DNA from: Pictodentalium vernedei
Taxonomy: Eukaryota; Mollusca; Scaphopoda; Dentaliida; Dentaliidae
DNA: 64,000 bases
Assembly: GCA_031216915.1 (NCBI GenBank)
Contig: CM062289.1
Coordinates: 62,131,741-62,195,740 of the forward strand
Reading direction: 5' to 3'
Each line of letters opens with the position of its first letter. Within the stretch, counting starts at the first letter, position 1. The position numbers and the translations under genes are program-made. Below the pieces are notes generated by a model. It did not search any database. It had not been told where the DNA came from and worked only from the letters and a program-made list of their open reading frames with translations. Positions 42,196-54,079 of this stretch are shown here, in pieces.

Positions 42196-42700
42196 GTATT
42201 AGGCCTGTCTTCATTTTCTAGAATTTTCAATGAAAATCTGAATTTCCTGAGTGAATAAGGAAATACAAATTTTTACTGAAATTCTTAGGAAATACATGTA
42301 TTCTCAAATTACACGCATTCATTGTATCAAATATGATGAAAAAATAAGATTAATAAACATACCATATGCCAATCACCAGAGAAGATCAAATGTGGACGAA
42401 CATGATGTAAAATCTGTAAAAAGAATTATAAATCAATTAATTCAATAAAAGAAATATTTCTAATTGAAATTCCTACTTTATAAAACCATGTGTCACTGTC
42501 TTGGTGTATAATTTTATCTTAGTTACTCTTTTTACATAATACAGACAGTGTAAAACAGTGGATACAGGTAAATAACAGACATGTACAAGTTGGGTGAAGG
42601 ATTGTTTCCTTCACCAACATTTCTACATCTGACAAATGTCTTTATCCAAACAGTTATTCATTCGTTAACTCTCTCAGAACTATGATTTATTTCAGAGACA
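42196..42700. other. Unassigned AT-rich stretch
   Basis: A 65-codon plus-strand ORF at 42,251-42,448 is AT-rich without motif. No repeat was recognised. Confidence 0.3.
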
Positions 42701-42825
42701 GAAGAGCCAGGGGCGGCACAGGGGGCACACATGCCCCTCCACTTTTTTCCAGATATGTTTCGCAGTTACACAATGAGTTAAAATTGGTTGCAAGCATACG
42801 TGTCAATATACAGGCATTGTACCAG

Positions 42826-43031
42826 GACATGAAAGTACGCATTCTTAGATCTATGCTTGCCGCATAGTTGTTCACTCGAAGGCTCGCTCTTGCCGACTGA
42901 ATGGTTCCCATATAGAATTTTGGAGCCACGATAAGCTTGTTTATCCAGCTCAAGTCTATTACTGGTCGGAACGAGCAGTCTAACTTCAGTAAGAGGAACA
43001 GGTAACTGTAAAAACCTTGAGAATCCTGATT
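42826..43031 (-). pseudogene. DIRS RT fragment
   Basis: It encodes a piece of the RT finger region ('DLSWINKLIVAPKFYMGT', 'SLRVNNYAASIDLR'). At the DNA level it duplicates part of 44,522-44,735. It ends abruptly on both sides; the flanks 42,705-42,826 are not DIRS. Confidence 0.8.
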
Positions 43032-43281
43032 CATATTTATGATGAATTATGCGCTCGTATATGACATATAGACGAACAACCACAGGAAACCAACCAACTA
43101 AAAAGTGGATGTGCCCATGAGGTCGCCATAGAACACGACCCAGTCGCCAATCGAGAAGTCATGAAATGCATGTATATATTTAAACTCATATGAGGATTGC
43201 GGGAAGAAAACTTCGTCTTCCTGGAAATCGCCTCTAAACACATTGGCGGTGGTGGGGGGGGGGGGGGGAGGGGGGGGGGGA
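43032..43281. other. Unassigned spacer ending in a G-run
   Basis: No homology to the DIRS frames was recognised. A G-rich tract of about 38 lies at 43,245-43,280 directly before the duplicated DIRS segment. Confidence 0.4.
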
Positions 43282-43816
43282 ATTCAAAGTCATATCGAAT
43301 TCTCCTCACCCGCATTACATAATCGTTCTTGTGTTAGTCATAAGATAATATAGGAACCGCAATTGTTCCCTCACGTCTAACCGACTCCATTATGCCACTA
43401 TGGGCGGAGAAAGACATGAAGAACAAAAACTTCCCCTGATAAAGAAGGTCCTCTCGTGAATCCAATGTTGTAGCACTAGCCATATTGACATCATCTCTTT
43501 GATGTTTATGTGTTTCTCCTGGAACCGAGGGTCGCAAAGACGCTGACATTCAAAGTCATATCGAATTCTCCTCACCCGCATTACATAATCGTTCTTGTGT
43601 TAGTCATAAGATAATATAGGAACCGCAATTGTTCCCTCACGTCTCTAACCGACTCCATTATGCCACTATGGGCGGAGAAAGACATGAAGAACAAAAACTT
43701 CCCCTGATAAAGAAGGTCCTCTCGTGAATCCAATGTTGTAGCACTAGCCATATTGACATCATCTCTTTGATGTTTATGTGTTTCTCCTGGAACCGAGGGT
43801 CGCAAAGACGCTGACA
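43282..43816 (-). repeat. 266-bp tandem duplication of DIRS sequence
   Basis: Units at 43,282-43,547 and 43,548-43,816 are almost identical; one has an extra 'ct' after 'cacgtct'. Part of the unit is the RNase H coding stretch ('HINIKEMMSIWLVLQHW'), part a Gag scrap ('ccgactccattatgcc'). The near identity shows a recent local duplication of an already decayed element. Confidence 0.9.
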
Positions 43817-45540
43817 CTTCATGACTGCGTGACTTACGGTCGTGCCCCAACCCGTCTGACTCCCATCCGTCATAATTGTGAAAGCCGGATCCGGCAGTTG
43901 CAGCGGAACTCCCGGAGTTAACCACTGAATATCTGCTCAAATCTGAACCCTTGTTTTACTAGATCGTTAAAACAGTACTGGTTTAAGCGAAACCGTCTTC
44001 ACACTCTAGTTCTGAGTAAAGAATATCTGGAGGGGACGTGCCCATCGGAATGAGATCCACAGCCACTCCGCACAGCTCCAACAGTTGCATGAATTCCCTC
44101 ACTATTAATGCGTCTGAGTGTAGACAAAAGCGAGCATAACAACTGACTAATTTCGCTCTGGGTAATGGCAGACGAACTAGATTGTTGTGAGTCTCAAAGC
44201 TCATTCCCATGTGAATAGACGACTTGTACAGAGCTAGATCCGTCTTTTTCTCGTTTACAATGAAACCGAGCCATCGGAGTAATAGAAGCAGACTCTGAAC
44301 ATCGTTCTGAAGAATAATTCTGTTGCCGTATCCCTGTAGAAGGTCGTCCAAGTAAGCCGACGTTACCGCAGATGAATGAGCTCGTAAGTTTGACATTACC
44401 GAGTTCATTATTCGAGTGAACGCCCGGGGGGCCAGATTCAGACCAAAGCATATTGCCCTGAACTGATACACCTTCCCTTGTATGCTGAACCGCAGGTACT
44501 TTTATAATGCCGGATGTACCAGGACATGAAAGAACGCATCCTTAGATCTATGCTTGCTGCATAGTTGATCACTCAAGTGCTCGCTTTTACCGACCAAATG
44601 GTCTCCATAAATAAAGTTTTGGAGCCATGATAAGGTTGTTATCCAGCTCAAGTCTATTACTGGTCGGAACGATCCGTCTGGCTTTGGTACGAGGAACAGG
44701 AAACTGTAAAAATCTTGAGAATCCTGGTTCTCTACGACCTCTATTGCTTCCTTGATAAGAAAGCTTATACCTCTAGTAGGAGAAACTCTCTTATGCAAGA
44801 ATTTGAAGGAAGATTTGTCCAATGCGGACAACTTGTTAGTGGGGTTTTTGCTCTGAATGATAGCCGTAAGCCGTCCCGAGACTACACTTCTCACCCACTG
44901 ATCTTCCGTGATTATTATCCTGTTTTTTGCGGAGCTTGATAACCTTCCGCCAACTGGCCAGCAATAGAGGTCTAAACCATCACCTGTATGACCTGCAAGG
45001 CTTACAGGAGGAGGGACCATGTCCTCCCTGCGAAAAACCTTGTCTCGCCGGCCTAGGGACATCTGACCTATAGTCCCCGATCAGATCTACGCCCCTTTCC
45101 CAAGTAGCTATACTGACGACCTCCAGAGTAATTATAAGAGGGTTTCTTGTACCCTCGTGAGGAGTTTCCTTTTGACGATTTTTGTCTGGAACGCCCTCCT
45201 TTTCTCTTGTCTACTGAAGTGGGTCGTTGATACGCCGACTTCAAAAGCAGAGCACTAGACGCTTTCTTAGTTGCCTGTTCATTGACTAACGAAAGCTAGT
45301 CGTCAAAAATAAAATGTCCGGAAACTGGAGCGACTTGGAGAGAGCTTTTCACCATGTCATCTTATCAGTGATGATGACGCAAGGGCAGCATAACGTCTGA
45401 TTAACTCCAGATTAGCAACTGTTAGGGCCGCGGACAACGGCTGCAGACTAAACAGTGCATCCCGAGTGGAGGGCGGACATATGCTCCGGCTTGTGCAAGT
45501 TTCTCAAAACAACATCTGACCCCAGACGTTACCCAGACGA
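43817..45540 (-). pseudogene. DIRS fragment: RNase H, RT and Gag C-terminus
   Basis: From right to left: Gag scraps (45,060-45,540, including the end of the Gag repeat-rich part), the RT N-terminus ('LFLVPKPDGSFRPVIDLSWI', near 44,700), the RT active site 'YLDDLL' (near 44,350), then RNase H ('TDGSQTGWG' near 43,860). Frames are broken several times. The ends of the element are absent. It is clearly older than the copies at 15,932 and 51,850. Confidence 0.8.
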
Positions 45541-45867
45541 CCCCAGGCCTCTCCCACTCTATCAGACCTCGCTGAGTACATGTATCCTACAGTATTACAG
45601 TAATAAAATATAAAAAACTACTTATATGAGGACGTTGATAATGTAAACAACGTCAATGTAAACTAGAAAATTGTAATTTGTTGATCAAATTACAGGCTTT
45701 CCCAACTTATCAATGTGAAAAAGAAGGCGGTTTTGTGTACACATGAAACTAGTAGCCATATTAATTATTTAACCCGATTTTTCTGTACATAAATGATGAA
45801 TCGTCAGGGTTTACTTTGTGTGTACACACTAGTGTTTCTAAAATCTAGTCAGTAAAGTGTTTGAAAT
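45541..45867. other. Unassigned AT-rich stretch
   Basis: It contains a small inverted motif 'gacgttgataatgtaaacaacgtc' type at 45,633-45,656. There is no ORF and no recognised element. Confidence 0.35.
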
Positions 45868-48800
45868 TAACCCTTTCCCTAATGATAGAAAAGGCAACCA
45901 AATATGGCTAATTTTGGAATTTTTAAACGGTACTTTTATTCTCGCCCTCTTTGTGCTTGAGAGTTAAATTGGAGATTAAAAAGTAAACAGTAACTTTCTT
46001 CCACAATCATTGTTGCATCTTGCCATTCCAAAATAACTGTTACAACTACCTTGTAATTACAGAAATTTGTCCTTGAAGTTGGTCAATTTTGAAGAAAAAA
46101 GCTATATTAATGTCATTTTTGGACAATGAGGGTTAATATTGGAAGATTTGAGTGTTGATTGTGGTGTATCATATTATGCTCTAAATGTGTGGAAAATTTG
46201 AGCTAAATAACTGTAAACAGTTTTGAGACTTTCGAAAAATGTTTACATTTTGAAAGTTTTGGCAGAATATTTTGAAAATAGGCATTTTCACAGTGTCACA
46301 GACATGGAAAATGGGATTTTGCGAGTTCCCATGGTGCTACATAAGTGTGCCAAATTTGGTTGAGATCGTTCAGCTAGTTTTCGAGCTATGCCACAGACAA
46401 AATTAGTTGGGGATTGCTTGAGGGTCAAAGTCGAGATTAAAAACTAAACAGTAACTTTCTTCTGCAAGCATTGTTGCATCTATGCATACAAAAATAATTG
46501 TTACAACAACCTCGCAATTAGTGAAATGTGCCCTTGAAGTTAGTCAATCTTGAAGATAAAATGCTATATTCATATCATTTTTGGCCAAAAGGGGTAAGTT
46601 TTGAAATATTTGTGTGGTGATTTTAGTGTATCATATTATGCTCTAAATGTGTGAACATCAATAGTCCTTCCCAAACGAAGTTTGGGAAAGCGTAAAAATA
46701 ATCTCAATACTAGATTTTTCGATTTCAAGAAATCAAGAGATTCACCTATTCTGCTTGTTTTTTTAGGCAGTGGCGAAATAAGATTGCATATAGAGCTGGT
46801 AGGTTTTTTAGGCTATATTAAGTGCATAGCCGATAGAAAACTCTCTACAGTGTCTAACAATTCTTTCGGCAATACTCTTGCAAAATTGGTGTCGCTCTCT
46901 GTGTGAAACGATGCGGCAACTATTTGCGAAGAATGAGTGAAAAATTCATGGAAATCGGCCAGGAATTGGCTGAGATATGGCGTTTTGATGAGTGGAGGTA
47001 ATTTTTTGAATTTAGTCCTTTTCTAGCTTGTGTGACCTGGCGATGGGTGTATGTCTGGGGTTGTGGCAGTGCTCCCCCTCTGGGGTAGTTCCCTTTGAAA
47101 CTTTGGATTCTCAGTTACTGGTGGAATGATGCTTGTGACTGAAAGATGCATTGTGTACACTGGCACCAAATGGACCCCGCCAAGCTGGTAACAGTTAGAT
47201 AATTGCCCAAAATGAAAAGGGGACAGAAATCGCGAATGGGTTAATGGCGAAAAGGCAGTAATTTGGCTAATTTGACATTAAAATTGAACAGGCAGCAGTA
47301 TCGCTCATACACCCACTGCATCCAGACCAGTGAAGACAGATACTCGAAATCTTCAGAAGTTGTTCTACTATCCCTGATCGACAGGACAGTATCTTTGTCG
47401 AGTGGCGTGACCGCGTGCGAACGTGGATCATGTGGAAACCGAAGGGATGATTCATCCGCCGTACTCTATTCCCAATGCAATGCCATTTCCATTCACTATT
47501 TACCTATCACAGGTCGAGTTTGGCATTATTTCTGTCTATTTGATGAACTGTTCAGCTTTAAATATTTGCACATTCATATGAACAGAAAGTTTTGAGTTAA
47601 ACTGCTTATTTTAGACCGTCCCGGCAGAAACTGACAACTCGACCCGGTGGCGAAAAAGCCGTCATCTGGCTAATTTGACATTCAAATTGAACAGATACAA
47701 TGTCGGATATACGCCAATTACGTCCCGACCATGCAAGGCAGCAACTTGAAATTCTCAGAATGTTTTCTACTGTCCCTGCCCGACAGTTTAGTATCTTTGT
47801 CAAGTGCCGAGACCGCGTGGAAATACCGTGAATCAGGAGGAAACCTAGGGCATGATTCGTCCCTCGTTTATTCTCAATTCAACGACTTTTTCATTCATTA
47901 TTTACCTGTCACCGGCTGAGTTAGGCATTATATCTGTCTATTAGATGAACTTTTCAACGTTAACTATTTGCGGCTTCATGTAGCACCACCGAAAGGCCAC
48001 TGCACAGTTACCAATATATTCAGGGATTGATTTTACGAAAATAACAATTATTCCGATTATACCCACATGGGAACTCCTAAATATGCCAAGGGTTAAACTT
48101 TTGATAATAACGTATAAAACAGAAGTTGTCATGCTATGCTTGCTGCATGCAGGCATAGAAAACATTCAGCGCTCAATGAATTAGGAATGGAGTAAATTGT
48201 CACTTAAACCTACGAAATTCTGAAAAAAATGAGTTTTTTTCGACGGCATCTACCATTATGCATCTGAGACAGGGATTGCGTTAAACTTTACAGCAACCTT
48301 ATAACAGAAAATATTCTTGGAATTGAACTGTGAATCCGAATTTCGAAAGCATTTTTGGATATTCTATTCCAAATTCCCACTGCACGCTTATCAATATTCA
48401 GTGATTTTATGAAAATATCAATTACTCTGTCCGTACACATATGGGCAGTCTCGAATCTGCCAACAGTTAAACTTTTAATAATGACATATAAAATGAAAAT
48501 TGTCATACTATGACTGCTGCATACAGCCATAGAAAACGTTCAGCACTCAATCAATTAGGAATGGAGTGAATCGTCACTTAAACTTACCAAATTCTGAAAA
48601 ACGAGAGTTTTTTTGGACTGCACCTATCTTTATGCAAACAGAACGAGCATAGGGTTAAACTTTACAACCAAACTCCAAGTGAAGGCACGACAACTGGGTG
48701 ATGGTTAAAACTTGGAATAAAACATATAACAGCAAAATTGTTCTTAGATGAATGCCCTATCTTCTCATTGGAAACGTTTTGAGAAAATATGGCTCCAGTG

Positions 48801-49760
48801 CTGAGAAATTGGTGGTAAATTTTGGCGAAAATAACAATTATTCCGACAGTACCCTTATAGGAAGTCTCAAATCTGCCAAGGGTTAAACTTTTGATAACAT
48901 ATAGAACAAAATTTGTCATACTTTGACTGCTGCATGCAACTATAGAAAACATTGAAAGCTCAATCAATTTAAAATGGAGTAAATCGTCACCTAAACTTAC
49001 CAAATTCTGAAAAAATTGGAGTTTTTTTTTGACGGTACCTACTTTTATGCAACCAGAATGGGATAGGGTCAAACTTTACAACCAAACTTACAACAGCAAA
49101 TATGCTTGGTAGTCAATTGTGAATACGTACATGAAAAGTGTTGAAATTAACCCTTTCCAATATGATAGAAAAAGCAACCAAACTTGGCCAATTTTGGCAT
49201 TTTCAAACGGTACTCTTATTCTCACCCTCATTGTGCTTGAGAGTTAAATCTGAGATTAAAAAGTAATTGGGGATTGCTTGAGGGTGAAAGTCGAGATTAA
49301 AAACTAAACAGTAACTTTCTTGCACAATCATTGTTGCATCTATCCATACCAAAATAATTGTTACAACAACCTTGAAATTAGAGAAATGTGCTCTTGAAGT
49401 CTGTCAATTTTGAAGAAAAAATCTATATTCATGTCATTTTTGGCCAATGGGGGTTAAAGTTGAAAGATTTGAGTGGTATTCGTGGTGTATTATATTATGC
49501 TCTAAATGTGTGGAAAATTTGAGCTAAATAACTGTAAACAATTTTGAGACATTTTAAAAATGGAGAAATTTTGACGGTTTTGGCAGAATATTTTGAAAAT
49601 ACGTGTTTTCATAGACATGATGATACCGCATTTCACTAGATTTTATGACATTACATAAGTATACCGATTTGGTCAAAATCGTACAACTTGTTTTTGAGCA
49701 GTTCAACAGACAAAATTCAAGGAGGAAAAAAAAAATTTGAAAAAGAAGAATAACAAGAGT
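45868..49760. repeat. Large block of unclassified duplicated repeats
   Basis: Outer blocks 45,868-46,660 and 49,143-49,735 match in order ('ttaaccctttcc', 'agaaa.ggcaaccaaa', 'gtaactttcttgcacaat', 'ttaccaaaataattgttaca', 'gttttggcagaatattttg'). Inside, 47,240-47,580 and 47,645-47,965 are 400-bp-spaced duplicates. Then three units of about 370 bp (47,990-48,290, 48,395-48,660, 48,830-49,080) share 'aaaataacaattattccga', 'gggttaaacttttgat' and 'tagaaaacattcagcgctc'. No transposase, terminal repeat or recognised domain was found. The ORFs are short and not conserved between units. Confidence 0.7.
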
Positions 49761-49764
49761 CTTT

Positions 49765-50539
49765 CACAAACTGGGTTTGGTAAAGTTAACAAGACATCAG
49801 GCACACAAAAAGGCCCCAAATCAGAACCAATTGAAATGCTATCAAATGCAAAGCTAGATCTTCATACAAAGAAAAAACGATACATCGGATAGAAGATGCA
49901 AGACTAAACGGCCTAACACCACTAGGGTGAGGACGTAACCCTGGGGAAGAAACAGAATAATATTCTGTAATATATGTTAAACTCCCAAGAAATTTAATAA
50001 AAAATTTCAATCAAAAATAGCCAAAAAGCTTAAGAGTTTAACAGGAAGGGTTCCTGGAAGGATAGGGAAGGAATACTTAACAAACAGTGGAAGAATCATT
50101 TTTAAAAATGATGACGTCAGGCATATGTCCAGAAATTGGGAAACAAAAAATAATTTTATAAATATTATAAAGTTACAGCCTGAATGACTAAAACCACTGT
50201 TGAACATTTCTTTCACCCAATAACAGCCTTGCATCCACCAATTCTTGCATTGATTTGTGCGTGGCATCCTCAAAAAAGGAGATTTTAAAGCACAGATGTC
50301 ATTTCATTGTTGATGACTTTTAGGGCCAAACAAAGAATGATGTTTGTGCCAATTCTGGTCACTTCCTGACGTCTGCGCATGCACGGAGAGTAAATGTATG
50401 GAGGGCCAGATAGGACTTTAAATTTTCTGTTTTGCAAGCAAATTTGGGGGATTTGGGGGTTCAAAATTTGTGTTTGGCCCTTAATAACTTTGAGTTAAGC
50501 ACCAGCTAGTCTGGGCCATTGGTTTACAGTGTAAAAATA
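49765..50539 (-). mobile_element. DIRS subfamily 2, 5' end fragment
   Basis: The right end is 'gtttacagtgtaaaaat' at 50,539. The ITR has 'gcaagcaaatttgggggatt' and 'tttggcccttaataactttg', then 'agcaccagctagtctgggcc', related to but distinct from the main family. Leader pieces ('tgaggacgtaaccctggggaa', 'cagaataatattctgtaa') extend left to about 49,770, where it meets the preceding repeat block. No coding part is left. Confidence 0.75.
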
Positions 50540-50547
50540 TAAGAAGG

Positions 50548-50761
50548 CTGTCATCTGCTGAATGAGGTCCCTAGAGGGTGAATCTGGTGATGCTACCCTG
50601 CACAGCAGGGTAGCATCACCAAGTTTACCCTCTGCGAACCTCAAATCTGAATCGAGGTCTCAAGCCTAAACAGAAAGGGGTACCCAGAAGATAAATTGGC
50701 CCACTGTATGGGATAGCATTAGCAAATTCACCCTCTGGGGACCTCATTCTGCAAATGACAG
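50548..50761. mobile_element. Fold-back MITE with inner hairpin
   Basis: Terminal repeats of about 50 bp run from 'ctgtcatctgctgaatgagg' to 'gagggtgaatctggtgatgc', matching 50,710-50,761 inverted. Near the left end is a perfect inner hairpin 'ggtgatgctaccctgc/gcagggtagcatcacc' (about 50,588-50,620). It starts nine bases from the DIRS end. No clear target duplication. Confidence 0.75.
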
Positions 50762-51417
50762 ATTGCTTATATTCAGGCTTGATGTAGATCTTTATCATCT
50801 TTATCAAACTTGTATATTATTTCGGAAAAGATGTTTTTTTGTCAAAAATGTCAACATTTGAAAAAGTGATTTACGAAAAGATTGAAAAAAACGGAAAGAG
50901 ATCTGCGAAAGGCAGATCCTTGGCCAGAGGTCACGCTGAGGGTGGTGATAGGAGGGGGGCCCTCTCATGTTGGGAGCTGGGGGAGATGGTTGGATTTTTA
51001 AGGCACTGAGAATGCATATGGAGGCACCCTGAGCTTCAATACAGGTGAAATATTTTACGTGAAAATTTTAATTTTAATACCACTTTTCATAAAATATTTA
51101 TTTTTGCACATAATAGAGAAAATAGTAAATGTCCTTCTCCTTCAACCACCACCACTTGAATTTGTTTTTTAATATAGTATCCATTTTGCCAATTGGCAAA
51201 TTTCAAATTAAAACACTCATTTTACAGTGCACACACAACAAAAGAACAAATTTACAACCTTGAACATGCATTACACATAAGAACAGATTAATTTTCAGAA
51301 AGGATTACTGGACAAAGCAGTATCGCAGAAGTAGACCTCAACGTTTCAGGAATGGTTACTGTATGAAGCAGCATCACGGAAGTGGAACAAAAAGTTGATA
51401 ATTCACCCGAAATCAGG
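50762..51417. other. Unassigned stretch
   Basis: AT-rich, with a short 'agatctgcgaaaggcagatc' inverted motif near 50,900 and two similar pieces near 51,300 and 51,350 ('gcagtatcgcagaagtagacc' and 'gcagcatcacggaagtggaac'). No ORF or element. Confidence 0.35.
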
Positions 51418-51430
51418 ATCAACAGAAGAG

Positions 51431-51795
51431 TTTTTATTTATTTATTGGTGTTTAAGGTCACATACTTATGCACAATGGCTAATTATGATCTTGACAGTTT
51501 TACGGTTAGAGGAAGCCGGAGTACCTGGAGAGAACCACTGAGCATCGACGAGCAACTGTCAGCTCAACATTCTAACTATGTTCAAGCTCCACTCAAGCAA
51601 GGTTACAGCGGTTGAAGACATGTGTACCATCGACGTGCAGTACGCCTTAGTACACGGCGTCATTGTGCCCCCATGTAGGCAACCGGGATAAAGTGCCTTG
51701 CCCAAGGACACAACGTGGGTCATCCCAGACGGGGATCAAACTTGGGACCTCTAGCATAGAAGTCCAACAGTCTAGCATTCAGCCACCGTGCACCC
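51431..51795 (-). mobile_element. tRNA-headed SINE, copy 4
   Basis: Exact 13-bp duplications atcaacagaagag lie at 51,418-51,430 and 51,796-51,808. The length is 365 bp. Head 'gtggctgaatgctagactg', B box 'aagtttgatccccg', the same body and 'aataaataaa' tail. One short deletion lies in the 'ctcctcaacatt' region. Confidence 0.93.
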
Positions 51796-52151
51796 ATCAA
51801 CAGAAGAGACTTATTTAAAATGCAGATAGAAACTGAAATGGAATGAAAAGTTAAAAAATTTATAGTAATTTATATATTTTTTATACTTACCAATGACCCA
51901 GACTTAGCTGGTGCTAACTCTTAAAATATAGGGCCAAACACAAATTTTGCCCCCCAATCCCCAAAATTTGCATCCAAAACAAAAAGAAATCATGTCCTAA
52001 AGGACCTCCATACTACGCCTCTACTGCGCATGCGCAGTGACGCAGACGTCCCGAAATTGGCGCCAATTATCATTCTTACTGGCAGTGCCTGGTCAGCGCT
52101 ATGTACTCAGCGGGGAGGCAAGAGTTCCCAACTCCAGGGAGGGCCATCCCT

Positions 52152-52240
52152 GTCTGGGTCATTGGTAAGTATAAAAAATATATAAATTACTATAAATTTT
52201 TTAACATTTTTATACTGTACCAATGACCCAGACTTAGCTG
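52152..52240. repeat. DIRS copy 2 internal complementary region
   Basis: 'gtctgggtcattggtaagta' through 'aaattttttaac', then 'atttttatactgtacc' and 'aatgacccagacttagct'. It carries this copy's own variant 'acttagct', also found in its termini (51,904 and 58,966), where copy 1 has 'acatagct' in all three places. Confidence 0.9.
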
Positions 52241-52859
52241 AATAGTAAACAGGCTGGAGGGCCTAGGACATAGAGGAAAATCCAATAAGCTCAACTATAT
52301 AGTAAAGAGGTAACCCCTTAAGGAGAAAAGGAGTATTAGGCTTTACATGTATCTTTCTTATTTAATATTAAATTAGAAAGATACACTACCCTTAATAATT
52401 GAGCACAATAACATTCATGTTCTCTATTAACATCCAGTATATCCCTTATACTAATTATTTTTAAACCAAGCCAATAAATAAAGTAGTCCAGAGAATTGAG
52501 ACTCTTTATAGTCATTTAAAAGTGTCCGAGTATTGTATATTAAAGCCCGTTTGACACTTGACATATACAAATGCTTCACACCGAGCTACACTTTAAAAAT
52601 AAGACATGAATGAATTTTAACATTAATATTACACTTTAAAACCATCCCGGAAGCGACTCAGAAATACTGACTTGGAGGAGGCATTCCCTTGCTTTTCACT
52701 ATAAGGCAGGTGACCTAAGGGAACACCCGCCCCCCCCCCCCCCCCCCGCCCCTCCCCCCCCCTTCCCCTTGCCCTGGGTCAAATAGCCCAGAGCGAAGAG
52801 GGCAGCCGGACGGAGTCACTGCCGGAACAGAAAGCCTGCATAACTATAGTTGCAACTGT
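52241..52859 (-). other. DIRS copy 2 3' untranslated region with G-tract
   Basis: Same layout as copy 1. The C-run on the plus strand (52,728-52,766) is more than twice as long as in copy 1. Confidence 0.7.
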
Positions 52860-54079
52860 TCAGTGGACGACATTCTGAGCAACAGATAACGGACCTAAAC
52901 AATGCAGGTCTCCAGAAATGGACTCAATATTTCTGAGATAAAAATTCGTAAATGTGGATGGCTGAGACCAATAAGCAGCCTTCATTAAATCTGTAATAGC
53001 AACACTATTAGCATAAGCCCAGGAAGTAGAAAGAGCTCTTACTTCATGAGCAGAAATCTTAAGCACAGACTGCTGAGAAGAAGATAAATTTTCATAAGCA
53101 GTACGGATAGTTAATTGAATCCATCTAGCAATAGAATGGACCGAAATGTCCTTTCTATTAGGCATCAAAGACAGAAAGAAACGTTTCCGTCCCTTTCTGA
53201 TAAACTGAGATCTCTGTTTATAGATACGTAATGCTCTAACAGGACAGAGTAAAGGCCTACGCCCGTCTGAAGATGGAAGAGCCTTAATAACAATAGGTTC
53301 CGGATATTTATTAGGAGCCTGATTCTTAGCTAAAAAACACCCACATTAGTAGTGAAGGTGATAGTGTTCCCAACACTACGATAGTGAGAATCATCCACCG
53401 ACAGTGCATGAAGCTCACTGACTCTTCTAGCAGAAGAGAAAGCTAAGAGAAAAGCTGTCTTATAAGATAAGAATTTGAAATCTACTGTCCCAAGAGGTTC
53501 AAATGGCTTTTCCTTCAATTTAAGAAGAACCCAAGCTAAATTCCACTTAGGAATTAATCTAAGAGTTCTGGGTCTATTTATCGAAAAGTTTCTAACCAAC
53601 TTAGATAAAGAGACATTAGATCCAATTTGTAAACTATCATGATGTGCATAGGTATCAGATAACATAGATCTATAACCCTTTATAGTAACAGGCTGCAGTT
53701 TGATTCCGTCAAACAAGTAAACTAGAAAGTTTGCAATGTCTGGTATAGAGGGATCGAATATATCTACAGAATGATCCCTACACCAACGACGAAAAACCTT
53801 CCACTTAGCCGCATAGTTTAGCGAAGAGGAGGTCCTCCTACAGTTAGAAATCACATCCACTGCTCGTCCTGTAAAGTGTTTGCCATGCAAGAAGGACCGC
53901 ACAACGGAAAAACGTGAAGGTTGAGACCCTGCGGGTTGTGATGAAGTTGACGCGATTTCCCCTGCGAAAGAAGATCCTCCCGTGGAGGAAGCTTTCGCGG
54001 TAGGTCCCACAACAGACACCTGAGTAGATTTATCCACGGTCTCTGTGGCAACAGAGATGCTACCAACAGAATCTTGCAC
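52860..54079 (-). pseudogene. DIRS tyrosine recombinase (copy 2)
   Basis: The frame 54,079-53,330 carries the N-terminal domain and the first catalytic Arg ('SARRVSELHALSVDD'). A small insertion near 53,335 shifts the frame and stops it. The remainder (53,320-52,860) has HxxR in 'SAHEVRALSTSWAY' and the Tyr in 'FYLRNIES'. The start codon seen in copy 1 is GTG here, with a TAA just before it. All four catalytic positions R, H, R and Y are present in the DNA but not in one frame. Confidence 0.87.

Noticed and set aside
42251..42448. 65-codon plus-strand ORF as a small gene
   Set aside because: AT-rich composition with no motif, splice context or repeat support.
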